A DNA stretch of 64,000 nt from CAWDMC01 sp963803295 (GCA_963803295.1 CAWDMC010000011.1:434001-498000), one strand, 5' to 3'. Positions 36,824 through 46,227 are shown, numbered from the stretch's first letter. Numbers and translations: made by a program. Notes: generated by a model from the letters alone, not told the origin.

Positions 36824-37055
36824 TCTCGAATCGTTGGCAGTTTGGCGCTCCGATTTTGCGCGGTGGGCAGTCTCCTCGTCAGAGGATTCTGAGTTGAGGA
36901 GCCAGACTCCGAGACGTTTTTTGCGTCCCTTGTGGCGGACCCTTAGCGTAAAATAGCTGGATTCGGCAATTGAATTTCGTCCCTTAGTAGCGGGTCGCCC
37001 TCATGCGTCATGGTAAGAAGAGGGGTGTGTCGGAGAGTCTCGATCGGGAGGTTGA

Positions 37056-37874
37056 ATGGGTGGGAGCCAGGGGCTAGCGGATCAAGATGCACGACACGCG
37101 GCAAAGCCAACCAAAAGCACGGCGGTGGCGGAGAAGCATCGGGTAGTACGAATCACCGAGCGGCGCGATCACGCGGGTGACTTGTGGTCTATCCGGGTTG
37201 CGCCTGAAGAGCCAATTGCTTTCAGGCCGGGACAATACGTCACCTTGGGCGTCCGGGTAGGCGAACGCGTGTTGGAGCGTGCCTATTCCATCGTCTCCAG
37301 TCCAGCCGAGGAGGAGTTGGAATTCTTCTTCGAGCTGGTGCCTCACGGCAGCCTCACCCCGCATCTTCACAAGCTGAAGGTGGGCGATACGCTGCTCATG
37401 AGGCGTAACGCAAAGGGACTGTTCATGTTAGACACGGCGAGTGGCCGCACCAGTCACTGCCTGATCGGTACCGTGACGGGTGTTGCCCCCTATGTCAGCA
37501 TGGCGCGAACTTTTGCGCGTCAGGCGGAGAACGGAGACCCGGTGCACCGATTGGTGGCGATTCAGGGTGCGAGCCGGTCATGGGAGTTTGGCTACGCCGA
37601 CGAACTCTCGCGGCTGGCCGGGCAATGGCAATGGTTTGAATACCTTCCGACCGTCAGCCGTTGCTGGGAAGATCCGGCATGGCAAGGCGAAGTTGGCCGG
37701 GTGGAAGATGTCCTGCGCAAGCACCTTGATGGATACGGACTTCGCCCGGGCGACACCACGATTTACCTCTGCGGCCATCCCCTGATGATCGAAAATACCA
37801 AGGGAATCCTTACGCGGTGCGGCTTCACCAAGGACGTTATCCACGAGGAAGTCTACTGGGTGCCGAGGAAGTAG
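37056..37874 (+). CDS. ferredoxin-NADP reductase family flavoprotein
   Basis: A 272-residue reductase. The FAD-binding barrel has RPGQYVTLGV and the flavin motif LERAYSIVSSP (about 74-84). The NAD(P)-binding domain has IGTVTGVAPYVSMAR (about 137-151) and YLCGHPLMIENTK (about 236-248), and it ends EEVYWVPRK. The first 28 residues are polar and not conserved. A GGGAGG ribosome site precedes the ATG. The P450 gene starts 74 bases downstream on the same strand, so it is a good candidate for supplying electrons to that P450, directly or through a ferredoxin encoded elsewhere. Confidence 0.88.
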   Translation: MGGSQGLADQDARHAAKPTKSTAVAEKHRVVRITERRDHAGDLWSIRVAPEEPIAFRPGQYVTLGVRVGERVLERAYSIVSSPAEEELEFFFELVPHGSLTPHLHKLKVGDTLLMRRNAKGLFMLDTASGRTSHCLIGTVTGVAPYVSMARTFARQAENGDPVHRLVAIQGASRSWEFGYADELSRLAGQWQWFEYLPTVSRCWEDPAWQGEVGRVEDVLRKHLDGYGLRPGDTTIYLCGHPLMIENTKGILTRCGFTKDVIHEEVYWVPRK

Positions 37875-37947
37875 TGACGTTCAGAGTGCGCTGACGTCAG
37901 TACAAGTGACGAGGTGAGACGCGAATCCGACACGCGGAAAGGAGTTC

Positions 37948-39327
37948 ATGCTTGGCGATTGCTTCCGAAACCGGCACCGAGAGCAGCAATGCGGGTCCGC
38001 CCCCGGGCCACAAGGGCGGTTTCTCTCCGGAAGCCTGGTCGAATTCCGTAGCGATCCGCTGGCCTTTCTCGCCCGCTGCGCCCGTGACTACGGCGATGTG
38101 GTGGCCGTACATTTTTTTAGCATCCACGGATGCCTCCTTAGCCATCCGGATCTGATCGAGCAGGCACTGGTGACCGACAGCCGCAATTTCATCAAGGGCC
38201 GGGCCCTGCAAATCAGCCGCTCCGTGCTTGGCAATGGACTGATCACGTCCGAGGGCGAATTCTGGCAGAGGCAGCGGCGTCTTGCTCAGCCGGCTTTCCA
38301 TCGTGAGAGGACAATCTCGTACAGCAAGGTGATGGTTGAGGAAACCGTACGCATGTTGCGACGCTGGGAAACCGGGCGGCAGCTTGACGTGTACTCCGAA
38401 ATGATGAACTTGACCCTTCGCATCGTGGCCAAGGCGCTCTTCACCACCAGCGTTGAGTCGGAGGCGGAAACGATTGGTGAGACTCTGCGCGTCTTTATGG
38501 ATCATTTCGTGGGCTTCCGAAGCGTCCATCGACGGTTGATTCCGGAAAGCTTTCCCACGCCCTGGAACCTCCGCTACCGAAAAGCGATCGCCAAGCTTGA
38601 CGCCGTCGTCTATCGCCTCATTCGCGAGCGGCGGGCGAGCGGCAGTAGTCCAGGTGACCTACTCTCGATGCTCATGGAGGCAGAGGATATCGACGGCTCG
38701 CGCATGTCCGACCGTCAGTTACGCGATGAAATCGTGAGCCTATTTCTCGCCGGCCATGAAACCACGGCGCTTGCCCTTTCCTGGACTTGGTACCTGCTTT
38801 ACCAGCATCCGGAAGTCGAATCCCGTCTGGCTGCGGAACTCCGTCAAGTGCTCGGCGGACGCCTTCCTGAAGCCGGAGACTTGCCGCAACTCGCCTATGC
38901 CGAAATGGTGATCAAGGAGTCCATGCGGCTCTACCCGCCGGTCTACTCTATTACCCGCCAGGCGCTCGAAGGCTTTGAGGTCGGCGGGTATCGTGTTCCT
39001 GCCGGTACGCAAGTCGCGATGAGCCAGTGGGTTGTGCATCGCGACCGCCGCTGGTTCGACGAGCCGGATCGCTTCCTGCCTGAGCGCTGGGCCGGCGACC
39101 TGGAGAAGCGCCTCCCGCGTTTTGCCTACTTTCCGTTCGGCGGTGGTCCGCGTGTGTGCATTGGACGCGGCTTTGCGATGACCGAAGCGGTGCTGCTGCT
39201 GGCAACCATCGCGCAAAGGTTTCGCCTTGCGGTTCTGCCCTCGCCGCCAGTCGTGCCTTGGGCATCGTTTACGCTGCGACCGAAATACGGAATTCAGGTA
39301 CAGATCCTGGATGGTCAATCAGGTTAG
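37948..39327 (+). CDS. cytochrome P450, intact
   Basis: A 459-residue haem monooxygenase. The entry region is PGPQGRFLSGSLVEF. Motifs: oxygen-binding I-helix LFLAGHETTAL (about 264-274), ExxR in KESMRLYPP (about 322-330), PERW at about 382, and haem loop FPFGGGPRVCIGRGFAM, with the haem Cys near residue 404. No N-terminal membrane anchor is visible, so it is soluble. The start at 37948 has AAGGAG upstream. It shares the general layout of the broken P450 at 20.5-22 kb and follows a ferredoxin-reductase gene. The substrate is unknown. Confidence 0.94.
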   Translation: MLGDCFRNRHREQQCGSAPGPQGRFLSGSLVEFRSDPLAFLARCARDYGDVVAVHFFSIHGCLLSHPDLIEQALVTDSRNFIKGRALQISRSVLGNGLITSEGEFWQRQRRLAQPAFHRERTISYSKVMVEETVRMLRRWETGRQLDVYSEMMNLTLRIVAKALFTTSVESEAETIGETLRVFMDHFVGFRSVHRRLIPESFPTPWNLRYRKAIAKLDAVVYRLIRERRASGSSPGDLLSMLMEAEDIDGSRMSDRQLRDEIVSLFLAGHETTALALSWTWYLLYQHPEVESRLAAELRQVLGGRLPEAGDLPQLAYAEMVIKESMRLYPPVYSITRQALEGFEVGGYRVPAGTQVAMSQWVVHRDRRWFDEPDRFLPERWAGDLEKRLPRFAYFPFGGGPRVCIGRGFAMTEAVLLLATIAQRFRLAVLPSPPVVPWASFTLRPKYGIQVQILDGQSG

Positions 39328-39427
39328 AGGAACCAACCGCAAATGGTTCACGGCGTGTGAGTCCCCGCAAAATCCCGCTCGAAGCCCGCAGGTTTTCCGC
39401 ACATTTTCCGCAAGCCATTTGTCGCCA

Positions 39428-40231
39428 TTAATGCTGATGCCGATGCAGGTGAGGGTGCAAATAGACTTCAGTCGAACCGTCGATGTGCCGATGGGCGTGG
39501 GTGAGATTAGTGCACTCTAGCAACTCGGTTGAGCCGAGGATCCGGGCTGGAACCCCTTGCTCCACCACCCTGCCGCGATCGAGAACGTAACAGGTGTCAG
39601 CAATGTCCTCGACAATATCGAGATCATGAGTCGCCGTGATCACGGTCTTGGCGCCTCCTCTCCAGCCCACAAGGAAATCGATGATGCGGCTTTCGCTCTT
39701 GGGATCGAGCGCTGAAGTGGGCTCGTCCAGCAGCAGGATCTCGGGATCGAGCACGAGGACGGAAGCGAGCGAAACGCGCTTCTTCTCGCCGATCGAGAGG
39801 TGATGGGGCGCGCGGTCACGCAGATGGCTGATAGCGAGCCAATCCAGAACCTCGGAAGCCCGGCGCCGGATCTCCTCGCGCGGCCAGCGGAGTTGCAGCG
39901 GTCCAAAGGCGACCTCCTCGAAGACCGTCGGAAGGAAGAGCTGCACATCAGGATTTTGAAACACCATTCCTACACGGCGGCGAAACTCGAAGCAGAACTT
40001 CTCCTCCTGCAAGCGCTCCTCCGTGAGGGGCGCCCCCTCATACAGGACGCTTCCCTCGTTAGGGAAGTAGAGGCCATCAAGCACCCCCAGTAGCGTGGAC
40101 TTTCCGGATCCGTTTGCGCCCAACAGGACCACGCGCTGGCCGCGCGCAATGGTGAGACTCAGGCCGTCGAGCGCTGTAACCTCATTGTAACGATAGCGGA
40201 TCGCGCTTACTTCGAAGGCCGGAGCACCCAT
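39428..40231 (-). CDS. nikO: nickel/cobalt ECF importer ATPase, His-rich tail
   Basis: Energy-coupling ATPase of 267 residues for a nickel (or cobalt) importer. Walker A is GANGSGKST (about 36-44), Q loop VFQNPDVQLFL, signature LSIGEKKRV (the C motif has IGEK in place of SGGQ) and Walker B ILLLDEPTSALDP. The last 25 residues are a His cluster: THAHRHIDG then YLHPHLHRHQH, eight His in all, which would bind Ni or Co. It is the last gene of the nikMN-nikQ-nikO operon, separated from nikQ by 138 bases that hold a palindromic repeat. Confidence 0.88.
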   Translation of the reverse strand: MGAPAFEVSAIRYRYNEVTALDGLSLTIARGQRVVLLGANGSGKSTLLGVLDGLYFPNEGSVLYEGAPLTEERLQEEKFCFEFRRRVGMVFQNPDVQLFLPTVFEEVAFGPLQLRWPREEIRRRASEVLDWLAISHLRDRAPHHLSIGEKKRVSLASVLVLDPEILLLDEPTSALDPKSESRIIDFLVGWRGGAKTVITATHDLDIVEDIADTCYVLDRGRVVEQGVPARILGSTELLECTNLTHAHRHIDGSTEVYLHPHLHRHQH

Positions 40232-40254
40232 CGTTTTCTCCTAAGAAATGACTT

Positions 40255-40310
40255 CTATAGCGGCGCTGTCCTCAGCGCCGAAAACGCTGGTGGGGACACC
40301 GGCGCTACAG
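40255..40310. repeat. REP-like composite palindrome inside nik operon
   Basis: CGGCGCTG-TCCT-CAGCGCCG (40261-40280) is a perfect 8-base stem with a 4-base loop. GGTG-GGGA-CACC (40289-40300) is a second hairpin, and TAGCG/CGCTA brackets both. It lies between nikQ and nikO and could stop or stabilise the transcript. I recall similar units from other environmental genomes. Confidence 0.65.
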
Positions 40311-40369
40311 TAAGACCGTCACTATGATTTGCAATACTCGAAGGGCGGATATAGGGACATCATTGCAGT

Positions 40370-41218
40370 TCATCGGCCGAACCAGAATCCGGCCGCGACG
40401 AGCACAGCGAATGCTGCCAGCATCAGCCAATCGCGTCGCCTGGTGGCGAACTCATCAAACAGGTACACCTCCCCCCGGTATCCACGCGACTGCATGGCTA
40501 AATAGACTTCATCGCTGAGTTGGAAGGCCTTGGCCAGGAGCACGCCCAGGTTGGCCGCCGCCGCCCGCCGCCGTTCGCGTGCATCGAGGGAACCCAGCAT
40601 GCGGCTCCGGCGAGCTTCGAGCATGTCATGGGCGGCATGGAGCAGCAGAAAAATATAGCGATAAGTTGTGCCCAGGATCACTACGATTACCACCGGCACC
40701 CGCAGGACTCGCAGTGCTTTCAGGAGATGATTCCACGGAGTCGTAAGAACCAGCAGCGTCGATAGCGTGGCAGCTGTCTCCACTCGGCTGACCAGATACG
40801 CGGCGGAGACGAGGCCCTGGGCGGTAATGGGCCAACCCACGCCCGGCAGCGTCGCCACCACCCGGCCCGGGGTCAGGAAAAGCGCCGGGAATGCGATCAC
40901 ACCCGTGAAGGCCAAAACGGGGATCCACACCTTGCGCGCAAGCGCCGACAACGGCACGTGCGAGAGGATTCCAAGCAGAAGAGCCAGCACGAAAAGCCCC
41001 AACGCCGTTTGCAGATTGTGTGCCGTGGCCGCGACAATAATCAGCCCGAGAATCCCCAGAATTTTGATGCGTGGATCGAGCCCCTGCAAGAGGCCGCGGC
41101 TGCGGGCCAGTTCCTCGGCGTAAAGCGAGTGTTCCAGGGCCGCCACGATGCCAGTCGCGGTGCGTTCGAGGAAGCCGCGCCGGCGCACCCGGACCGGCTC
41201 AGGGCAGACGTCGCTCAT
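40370..41218 (-). CDS. nikQ: nickel/cobalt ECF importer transmembrane coupling protein
   Basis: The T component of an energy-coupling-factor importer, 282 residues with several hydrophobic helices (ILGILGLIIVAATA, LGLFVLALLLGIL, VVIVVILGTTYRYIFLLL). The two cytoplasmic coupling motifs typical of CbiQ/NikQ are EARRSRMLGSL (about 207) and YLAMQSRGYRGEV (about 245). It overlaps the nikMN stop by four bases (ATGA). It connects the metal-binding NikMN to the ATPase NikO. Confidence 0.9.
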   Translation of the reverse strand: MSDVCPEPVRVRRRGFLERTATGIVAALEHSLYAEELARSRGLLQGLDPRIKILGILGLIIVAATAHNLQTALGLFVLALLLGILSHVPLSALARKVWIPVLAFTGVIAFPALFLTPGRVVATLPGVGWPITAQGLVSAAYLVSRVETAATLSTLLVLTTPWNHLLKALRVLRVPVVIVVILGTTYRYIFLLLHAAHDMLEARRSRMLGSLDARERRRAAAANLGVLLAKAFQLSDEVYLAMQSRGYRGEVYLFDEFATRRRDWLMLAAFAVLVAAGFWFGR

Positions 41219-42333
41219 CTCTTAGCACTTTCAACCTGGCAAGGCTCTTCGACACCGTTGCCAGCGTCGCGTTTTCGTGCGGCGAGCCAGGCCACGATAA
41301 GGATCAGTAACAGAATCAAGCCTGCCCCAAACACCGCTGACACCAGATAGCCAAAGGCGGCACTGTGCACCCATGCTGGGGCATACCGCGGAAAGGGTGC
41401 GGTCCAAAGCGAGGACAGCCGTTCGAGGCCCGCCGGAGCGTGCGCAGGTGGGGCCACGGCGCGAGAGGCTTGTGCGATTTCCTGGCGCGCCACGGGATTC
41501 GAGAAATCGCGGGCGGCCCACTCGCCCCAGGCCGAGCCCGTCGCGAGGATGCCAAGTGGCGCGAGGAGCAGCAGCAGCGTCAGTGCCGTCCAGAGAGGTC
41601 GCGCGGCTCGCCATCCAAGGGACGGCCAGTCGCCGGATTCGAACTCGATGGCGCCGGGAGCGGTGAGTTTCAGCAATGAAGCATTGGTGCGCTGCAGATA
41701 AGCCAGGACGCCACCGGAAACGAAGAGTTCGGCTAATCCCGCGAAGGTGAGATGCCCGATCATGATCGCGGGAATGGCGATAGTCAGTGGGTAAGGTGCA
41801 TACAAGGGCGCTCCGCTTGCGTCCTTGAAGAACAACGGTTGGATGCCAAACTCCACAGCAGCGCAAAGAGCCGCAGCATTGATCCCGATATATCCGGCGA
41901 GAGCGGCCGCCCAAACGCGCCGCGATGAGCGAAGCGGGGCGTGTCCCCCGGCGACGCGATAAACCAAGTAGGCCAGCAGCGATCCGACAATGGCCATGTT
42001 GAAACAGTTGGCGCCCAAGGTGGTGATGCCGCCGTCGCCGAAAAGGATCGCCTGAATAACTAAGGCTATGGAAATGGCCAGCATCGAGGCCCACGGGCCG
42101 AGAACCACGACGGCGATGCCGACGCCCACGGCATGGCCCGTGGTCCCGCCTGGCAGCGGCAGGTTGAACATCATAATGACAAAGGTAAACGCCGCGAAAA
42201 CCGAGAGTAGCGGCACCATACGCGTGTTGAGCCGCTTCCTGAGGCGCCGCAACGCGACATACCAGAACGGCGTGGAAGCCGCGTAAAGTGTAGCGCAGGT
42301 GGATGGACTCAAGTAGCCGTCAGGAATATGCAT
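41215..42333 (-). CDS. nikM: nickel/cobalt ECF importer substrate-binding protein, NikM-NikN fusion
   Basis: A 372-residue membrane protein. It begins MHIPDGYLSP, the metal-binding N-terminus of NikM/CbiM, in which His 2 and the free amino group coordinate Ni or Co. Seven or so helices follow (such as FTFVIMMFNLPLPGGTTGHAVG and QAILFGDGGITTLGANCFNMA). After about residue 245 comes a NikN-like part with two more helices (LWTALTLLLLLAPLGILATG and AAFGYLVSAVFGAGLILLLI), so NikM and NikN are fused. Nickel rather than cobalt is inferred from the divergent nikR and from the [NiFe] hydrogenase. Confidence 0.9.
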   Translation of the reverse strand: MHIPDGYLSPSTCATLYAASTPFWYVALRRLRKRLNTRMVPLLSVFAAFTFVIMMFNLPLPGGTTGHAVGVGIAVVVLGPWASMLAISIALVIQAILFGDGGITTLGANCFNMAIVGSLLAYLVYRVAGGHAPLRSSRRVWAAALAGYIGINAAALCAAVEFGIQPLFFKDASGAPLYAPYPLTIAIPAIMIGHLTFAGLAELFVSGGVLAYLQRTNASLLKLTAPGAIEFESGDWPSLGWRAARPLWTALTLLLLLAPLGILATGSAWGEWAARDFSNPVARQEIAQASRAVAPPAHAPAGLERLSSLWTAPFPRYAPAWVHSAAFGYLVSAVFGAGLILLLILIVAWLAARKRDAGNGVEEPCQVESAKR

Positions 42334-42599
42334 ACTTGTTTATCTTTACCGGAGTTGCTCAGGCATCGACTACGGAAGATCTCTCGCCTGCTCTGAGAGT
42401 CCGGACTGTTCGGGGACTTTGCTTCAGGGTCCACCCGTGGACAAGAAGAAACACCAGTGACAGACACTTCACAGATTTACTTCAGACGAAGTCCCCCTTC
42501 ATTACAGAACCTAGTGATAACACACTTTTTATATCCGTGCTACCGACATTTTGACGTTATGATCGGACTGAATCACAAGAAGGCATGCGGGGGCAAACA
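42334..42599. promoter_or_regulatory. divergent nikMN/nikR control region
   Basis: This 266-base gap carries the promoters of the nickel importer (minus) and nikR (plus). GTGATAACAC and GTGCTAC occur at about 42513-42544 and resemble NikR half-sites (GTGTTAC/GTAACAC), but the spacing and symmetry are not convincing. I can support the region as regulatory but not the exact operator. Confidence 0.45.
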
Positions 42600-43016
42600 A
42601 TGGGAGATCTGGTAAGGACGGGCCTTTCGCTCGAGCGCGAGCTTCTGGAGAAGTTCGACCGGGCGATCAGCCGCAAGGGCTATCAGAACCGCTCCGAGGC
42701 CGTGCGTGACTTGATACGTCAACACCTGGTCGAGCAGGAAGCGAATGAGAATAGGGTAGTCGTGGGGACGCTGACGATAGTGTACGACCACCACCGGCCC
42801 AATCTCTCGGAAAGGCTGATCGAAGCGCAACACAACGCCGACAGCCGCGTGCTGGCGGCTACCCACGTCCACCTCGACCATCACAATTGCCTGGAAGTGA
42901 TCATCATGAAAGGGCAGAGCGGGGAATTGCGCCGCCTGGCCGACCGCATTCTCAGCTTACGCGGCGTGAAGCACGGCCGCTTGGTGATCAGCAGCACGGG
43001 CAAGGATCTGAAGTAG
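42600..43016 (+). CDS. nikR: nickel-responsive transcriptional regulator NikR
   Basis: A 138-residue ribbon-helix-helix repressor. The DNA-binding part is RTGLSLERELLEKFDRAIS, RKGYQNRSEAVRDLI. The ACT-like metal domain carries the nickel ligands in IVYDHH and THVHLDHHNCLEVIIMKG: His residues and the final Cys. I prefer the start at 42600 (MGDLV), with GGGGG about six bases upstream; a start at 42585 is possible. It is divergent from the nickel importer, which it very likely represses when nickel is plentiful. Confidence 0.93.
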   Translation: MGDLVRTGLSLERELLEKFDRAISRKGYQNRSEAVRDLIRQHLVEQEANENRVVVGTLTIVYDHHRPNLSERLIEAQHNADSRVLAATHVHLDHHNCLEVIIMKGQSGELRRLADRILSLRGVKHGRLVISSTGKDLK

Positions 43017-43225
43017 CTCGGTTCGACGCGAACCGGTCAGCGATCTTCCTCTTGACACGACGCCAGGCTCTTCGAGTTGCCTAAAATCGAGTCCGCGTCA
43101 TCTCTATAGCAGGTTCGGGCAGAGGGACCGGATTGGTGTGGGCGAGGCGTGGTTCCTGAGTCTATTTGACGAATCTCATTGCGCCAAGCTCCTGAGGGCT
43201 CCACAAACGTCACTGGGAGGTATTA

Positions 43226-44326
43226 ATGCCGCAGAAAATTGCGCTCGCTGCGATGTTGTTCAGCACGATCCTGGCAACCCAAGCCTTGTTCGCGGATCAA
43301 GTCACGCTCAAGAACGGCGATCGTCTGACCGGTGATATCGTGAGCTCCGACGGCAAGACGCTGACGCTTAAGTCCCCGTACGCCGGCACGGTGGCCATCC
43401 AATGGGATGCGGTGCAAGAGGTGTCATCCGGTCAACCGCTTTACCTTCGATCGAAGGCCGGCAATGTGGCGGTCGGACCCTTGTCCACGCGCGATGGGAA
43501 ACTGGCTGTGCAGACGGCCGAGTCCGGCGCGGTGACAGTGCCTAAAGCCGACGTCGTCTCCATTCGTAACAAGGAGCAGGAAGACGCGGCGCAGGCGGCC
43601 ATCGACCGGCTGAATCATCCTCATCTGCTGGATTACTGGAGCGGCAACGTCGATACCAGTCTGGCTCTGGCTCGTGGAAACGCCGAAACGACTATGTATA
43701 ATCTGGCCGCCAAGGCGACGCGCACCACGCCCAGAGATGTGATTAATGTATATGCCACATCGCTTTTTGCGCGGAATAGACTGACTATCGGGTGTCCGGT
43801 TGGCACCTCCTGCGTCGAGACCACGGCCAGCGCCATTCGCGGCGGAACGCGATACGATCTTAACCTTAACGAGAAGATCTTTGCCTTCGGCCAGCTCGAC
43901 CTCGAGCACGACCGGTTTCAAGATCTCGACCTGCGCACCGTGCTGGCGGGTGGCGTCGGCTTTCATATGGCGAAAAATGACAGAACCACCTTCGACCTGA
44001 TGGGCGGCGGGTCATTCGATCATGAAGCTTTCATTGCCGGCCTCACCCGCAGCGCAGCTGAGATTCTGGCGGGTGAAGCGCTGAGTTTTAAAGCCAGCAA
44101 GAGCACTACCTTCACTGAGGCCCTGCAGTTTTTCCCCAATTTTACCGATACCGGAGAATACCGCTTCACCTTTGACGCGGGAGTCATCACCACTATTAAC
44201 AAATGGCTCAGCTGGCAGACCACCTACAGCAACCGGTTTCTGAGCAATCCGCCGCCCGGTGTAAAGAAGAATGACGTCCTGCTGACCACGGGACTCCGGC
44301 TGAACTTCGGCCAGCCGGCCAAGTAA
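43226..44326 (+). CDS. DUF481-family outer-membrane protein
   Basis: A 366-residue protein with a signal peptide (LAAMLFSTILATQALFA, cut near residue 23). The N-terminal part VTLKNGDRLTGDIVSSDG resembles a repeated beta module found in secreted proteins. From about residue 135 (LLDYWSGNVDTSLALARGN) a DUF481 domain forms a predicted beta-barrel with many aromatic strands, ending DVLLTTGLRLNFGQ. The ribosome site GGGAGG is strong. Function is unknown beyond an outer-membrane location. It is a single gene with gaps on both sides. Confidence 0.8.
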   Translation: MPQKIALAAMLFSTILATQALFADQVTLKNGDRLTGDIVSSDGKTLTLKSPYAGTVAIQWDAVQEVSSGQPLYLRSKAGNVAVGPLSTRDGKLAVQTAESGAVTVPKADVVSIRNKEQEDAAQAAIDRLNHPHLLDYWSGNVDTSLALARGNAETTMYNLAAKATRTTPRDVINVYATSLFARNRLTIGCPVGTSCVETTASAIRGGTRYDLNLNEKIFAFGQLDLEHDRFQDLDLRTVLAGGVGFHMAKNDRTTFDLMGGGSFDHEAFIAGLTRSAAEILAGEALSFKASKSTTFTEALQFFPNFTDTGEYRFTFDAGVITTINKWLSWQTTYSNRFLSNPPPGVKKNDVLLTTGLRLNFGQPAK

Positions 44327-44711
44327 GAAGGGAATTGGGCGTTGCGGACCGACGCGAAAGCGCGAGGTGAGTCACAACCAATTGTGCACCAGCCCATCTC
44401 CTTTCCGCGCGGGCACGGCCGCCCCGAGGCACAGCCTGTGATAAACCTGGGCTCTTGCATCCCTCATCGTCTTCAAGGGCGCTGTCAGTGTATTCGCGAT
44501 TTCCGGCAAGGACTTAGACTGACTATCCGGACCGCTCTTTCTCTTGACTAATCGATCCTAAAATAGTAACGTTTAAATATTCTTTCGAGGAACGAGGCTT
44601 CTGTTGGGGTGCCGCCTTTTCGCCACTTGCGCCTATCACGTAACGCTGTTGGCCCGCGCTGTATTCTTCACCCGTTAGCGGTCCAGGCAGGAGTCCAGGG
44701 AGAGTTTCGCC
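44327..44711. other. intergenic region before DUF1501 gene
   Basis: About 385 bases without a supportable gene or RNA. GAGAG near 44699 may be the ribosome site of the next gene. Confidence 0.35.
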
Positions 44712-46088
44712 ATGTTCAGGCTTGATGCGGATAAACGGGTCCATTTCTGCGATGGAGTGACTCGACGCGACTTTTTGCATGCGGGAGCACTCGGCTTTCT
44801 GGGTCTGACCCTGCCCGAGTTTATGAGCCTGAAGGCAATGGGCGCCGTGCCCCACGATAAGGATATTAACTGCATACAGCTCATGCTTGTAGGTGGTCCC
44901 AGCCAACTCGATACCTGGGACATGAAGCCTGACGCTCCGGCCTCCATTCGCGGTCCGTACAAGCCAATCTCCACCAATGTATCCGGAATTCAGATTTCCG
45001 AAATCTTTCCCCGCATGTCCAAGCACGCCGATAAGTTCGCGCTGGTGCGTTCGGTGTATCACACCGCCGCCGCCGTGCACGACACCGGCTGCCAGATGAT
45101 GCAGACCGGTCGGCTCTTCCAGGGAGGCCTTGAATCACCCAACTATGGTTGTGTCCTTCGCCACGCCAAGGGTCCCAAAGGCGATGTGCCACCTAATGTG
45201 CTTCTGCCCTATCCGATCGGGCAGTTAGGCGGCAATCTGCCGCACGGCGACACGGCTGGATTCCTGGGAAAGGGTTTTGACCCCTTTGTGTTGAACTCGG
45301 ACCCGGCGGTGCCGAACTTCCATGTGCCCGACATGCTGCCGCCCGACTACATCTCTGCGGTCCGAGTGGACCGGCGGCGCAGTTGGCGCGATGAGATCGA
45401 TAAGTCGGTGAGCTATTTTGAGTCGAATGAAGATGCCAAGTTGATGGACTCCACCTTCAACCAAGCCTATACGCTGATGACTTCCGCCAAGGCGCGGGAG
45501 GCATTCGAACTCAATCAGGAGCCGGAGGATGTGCGCAAGCGCTATGGGCTTAACCGCTTTGGCCAGGGCTGCCTGTTAGCCCGCCGGCTGATTGAGCGTA
45601 ACGTACGTTTCGTCACCGTCAACATGTTCGAGACCGTGTTCAACGAAATTACCTGGGACATCCACGGGTCGGCGCCCTTCAGCCCCATCAGTTGCTACCG
45701 GAACCTGGTGGGACCGATGTTTGACAATGCTTACAGTTCGCTGCTCGAAGACCTGCACGACCGCCGCCTGCTGGATTCCACCCTGATTCTTGCCACAGGC
45801 GAGTTCGGGCGCACACCCAAGGTGAACCCGGCCGGCGGCCGCGACCATTGGCCGCAATGCTGGAGCATCGTGATGGCCGGCGGAGGAATCAAGGGCGGCC
45901 AGGTGGTGGGATCGTCGGATACCATCGCCGCGGCACCGCGTGACCGGCCGGTGATGCCGGCGCATATCGCGGCCACGGTGTACAAGGCGCTGGGGCTGCC
46001 TATCGACCTTGAACTGAAAACCCCTCAAGGGCGGGTGGTGAGGCTGGTGGATCACGGGTTTGATCCGATTGATGAGTTGTTTGTCTAG
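44712..46088 (+). CDS. DUF1501 (sulfatase-like fold) secreted protein
   Basis: A 458-residue DUF1501 protein. The N-terminus TRRDFLHAGALGFLGL fits a twin-arginine export signal. Conserved parts are IQLMLVGGPSQLDTWDMKP, then YGLNRFGQGCLLARRLIERNVRFVTV and TGEFGRTPKVNPAGGRDHWP, all typical of this alkaline-phosphatase-superfamily clade. Catalytic function is not known. It is followed by the DUF1549/DUF1553 gene, the usual pairing in Planctomycetota, Verrucomicrobiota and some Acidobacteriota. Confidence 0.9.
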   Translation: MFRLDADKRVHFCDGVTRRDFLHAGALGFLGLTLPEFMSLKAMGAVPHDKDINCIQLMLVGGPSQLDTWDMKPDAPASIRGPYKPISTNVSGIQISEIFPRMSKHADKFALVRSVYHTAAAVHDTGCQMMQTGRLFQGGLESPNYGCVLRHAKGPKGDVPPNVLLPYPIGQLGGNLPHGDTAGFLGKGFDPFVLNSDPAVPNFHVPDMLPPDYISAVRVDRRRSWRDEIDKSVSYFESNEDAKLMDSTFNQAYTLMTSAKAREAFELNQEPEDVRKRYGLNRFGQGCLLARRLIERNVRFVTVNMFETVFNEITWDIHGSAPFSPISCYRNLVGPMFDNAYSSLLEDLHDRRLLDSTLILATGEFGRTPKVNPAGGRDHWPQCWSIVMAGGGIKGGQVVGSSDTIAAAPRDRPVMPAHIAATVYKALGLPIDLELKTPQGRVVRLVDHGFDPIDELFV

Positions 46089-46227
46089 ACTGGACTAAGT
46101 TGCACGACCGAGGGCAGGGAAGTGAAGTAAGCAAAACGGGGGGAAACGTCAGTTTGGCATTGCGGAATAGCTGCTGGTGACTGACGACTGATAATCAATG
46201 ATCAATTGACGTCCACCGAGGTACACC

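Noticed and set aside
42513..42544. Possible NikR operator half-sites
   Set aside because: GTGATAACAC and GTGCTAC resemble half-sites, but spacing and orientation do not match a known NikR operator well enough to call a site.
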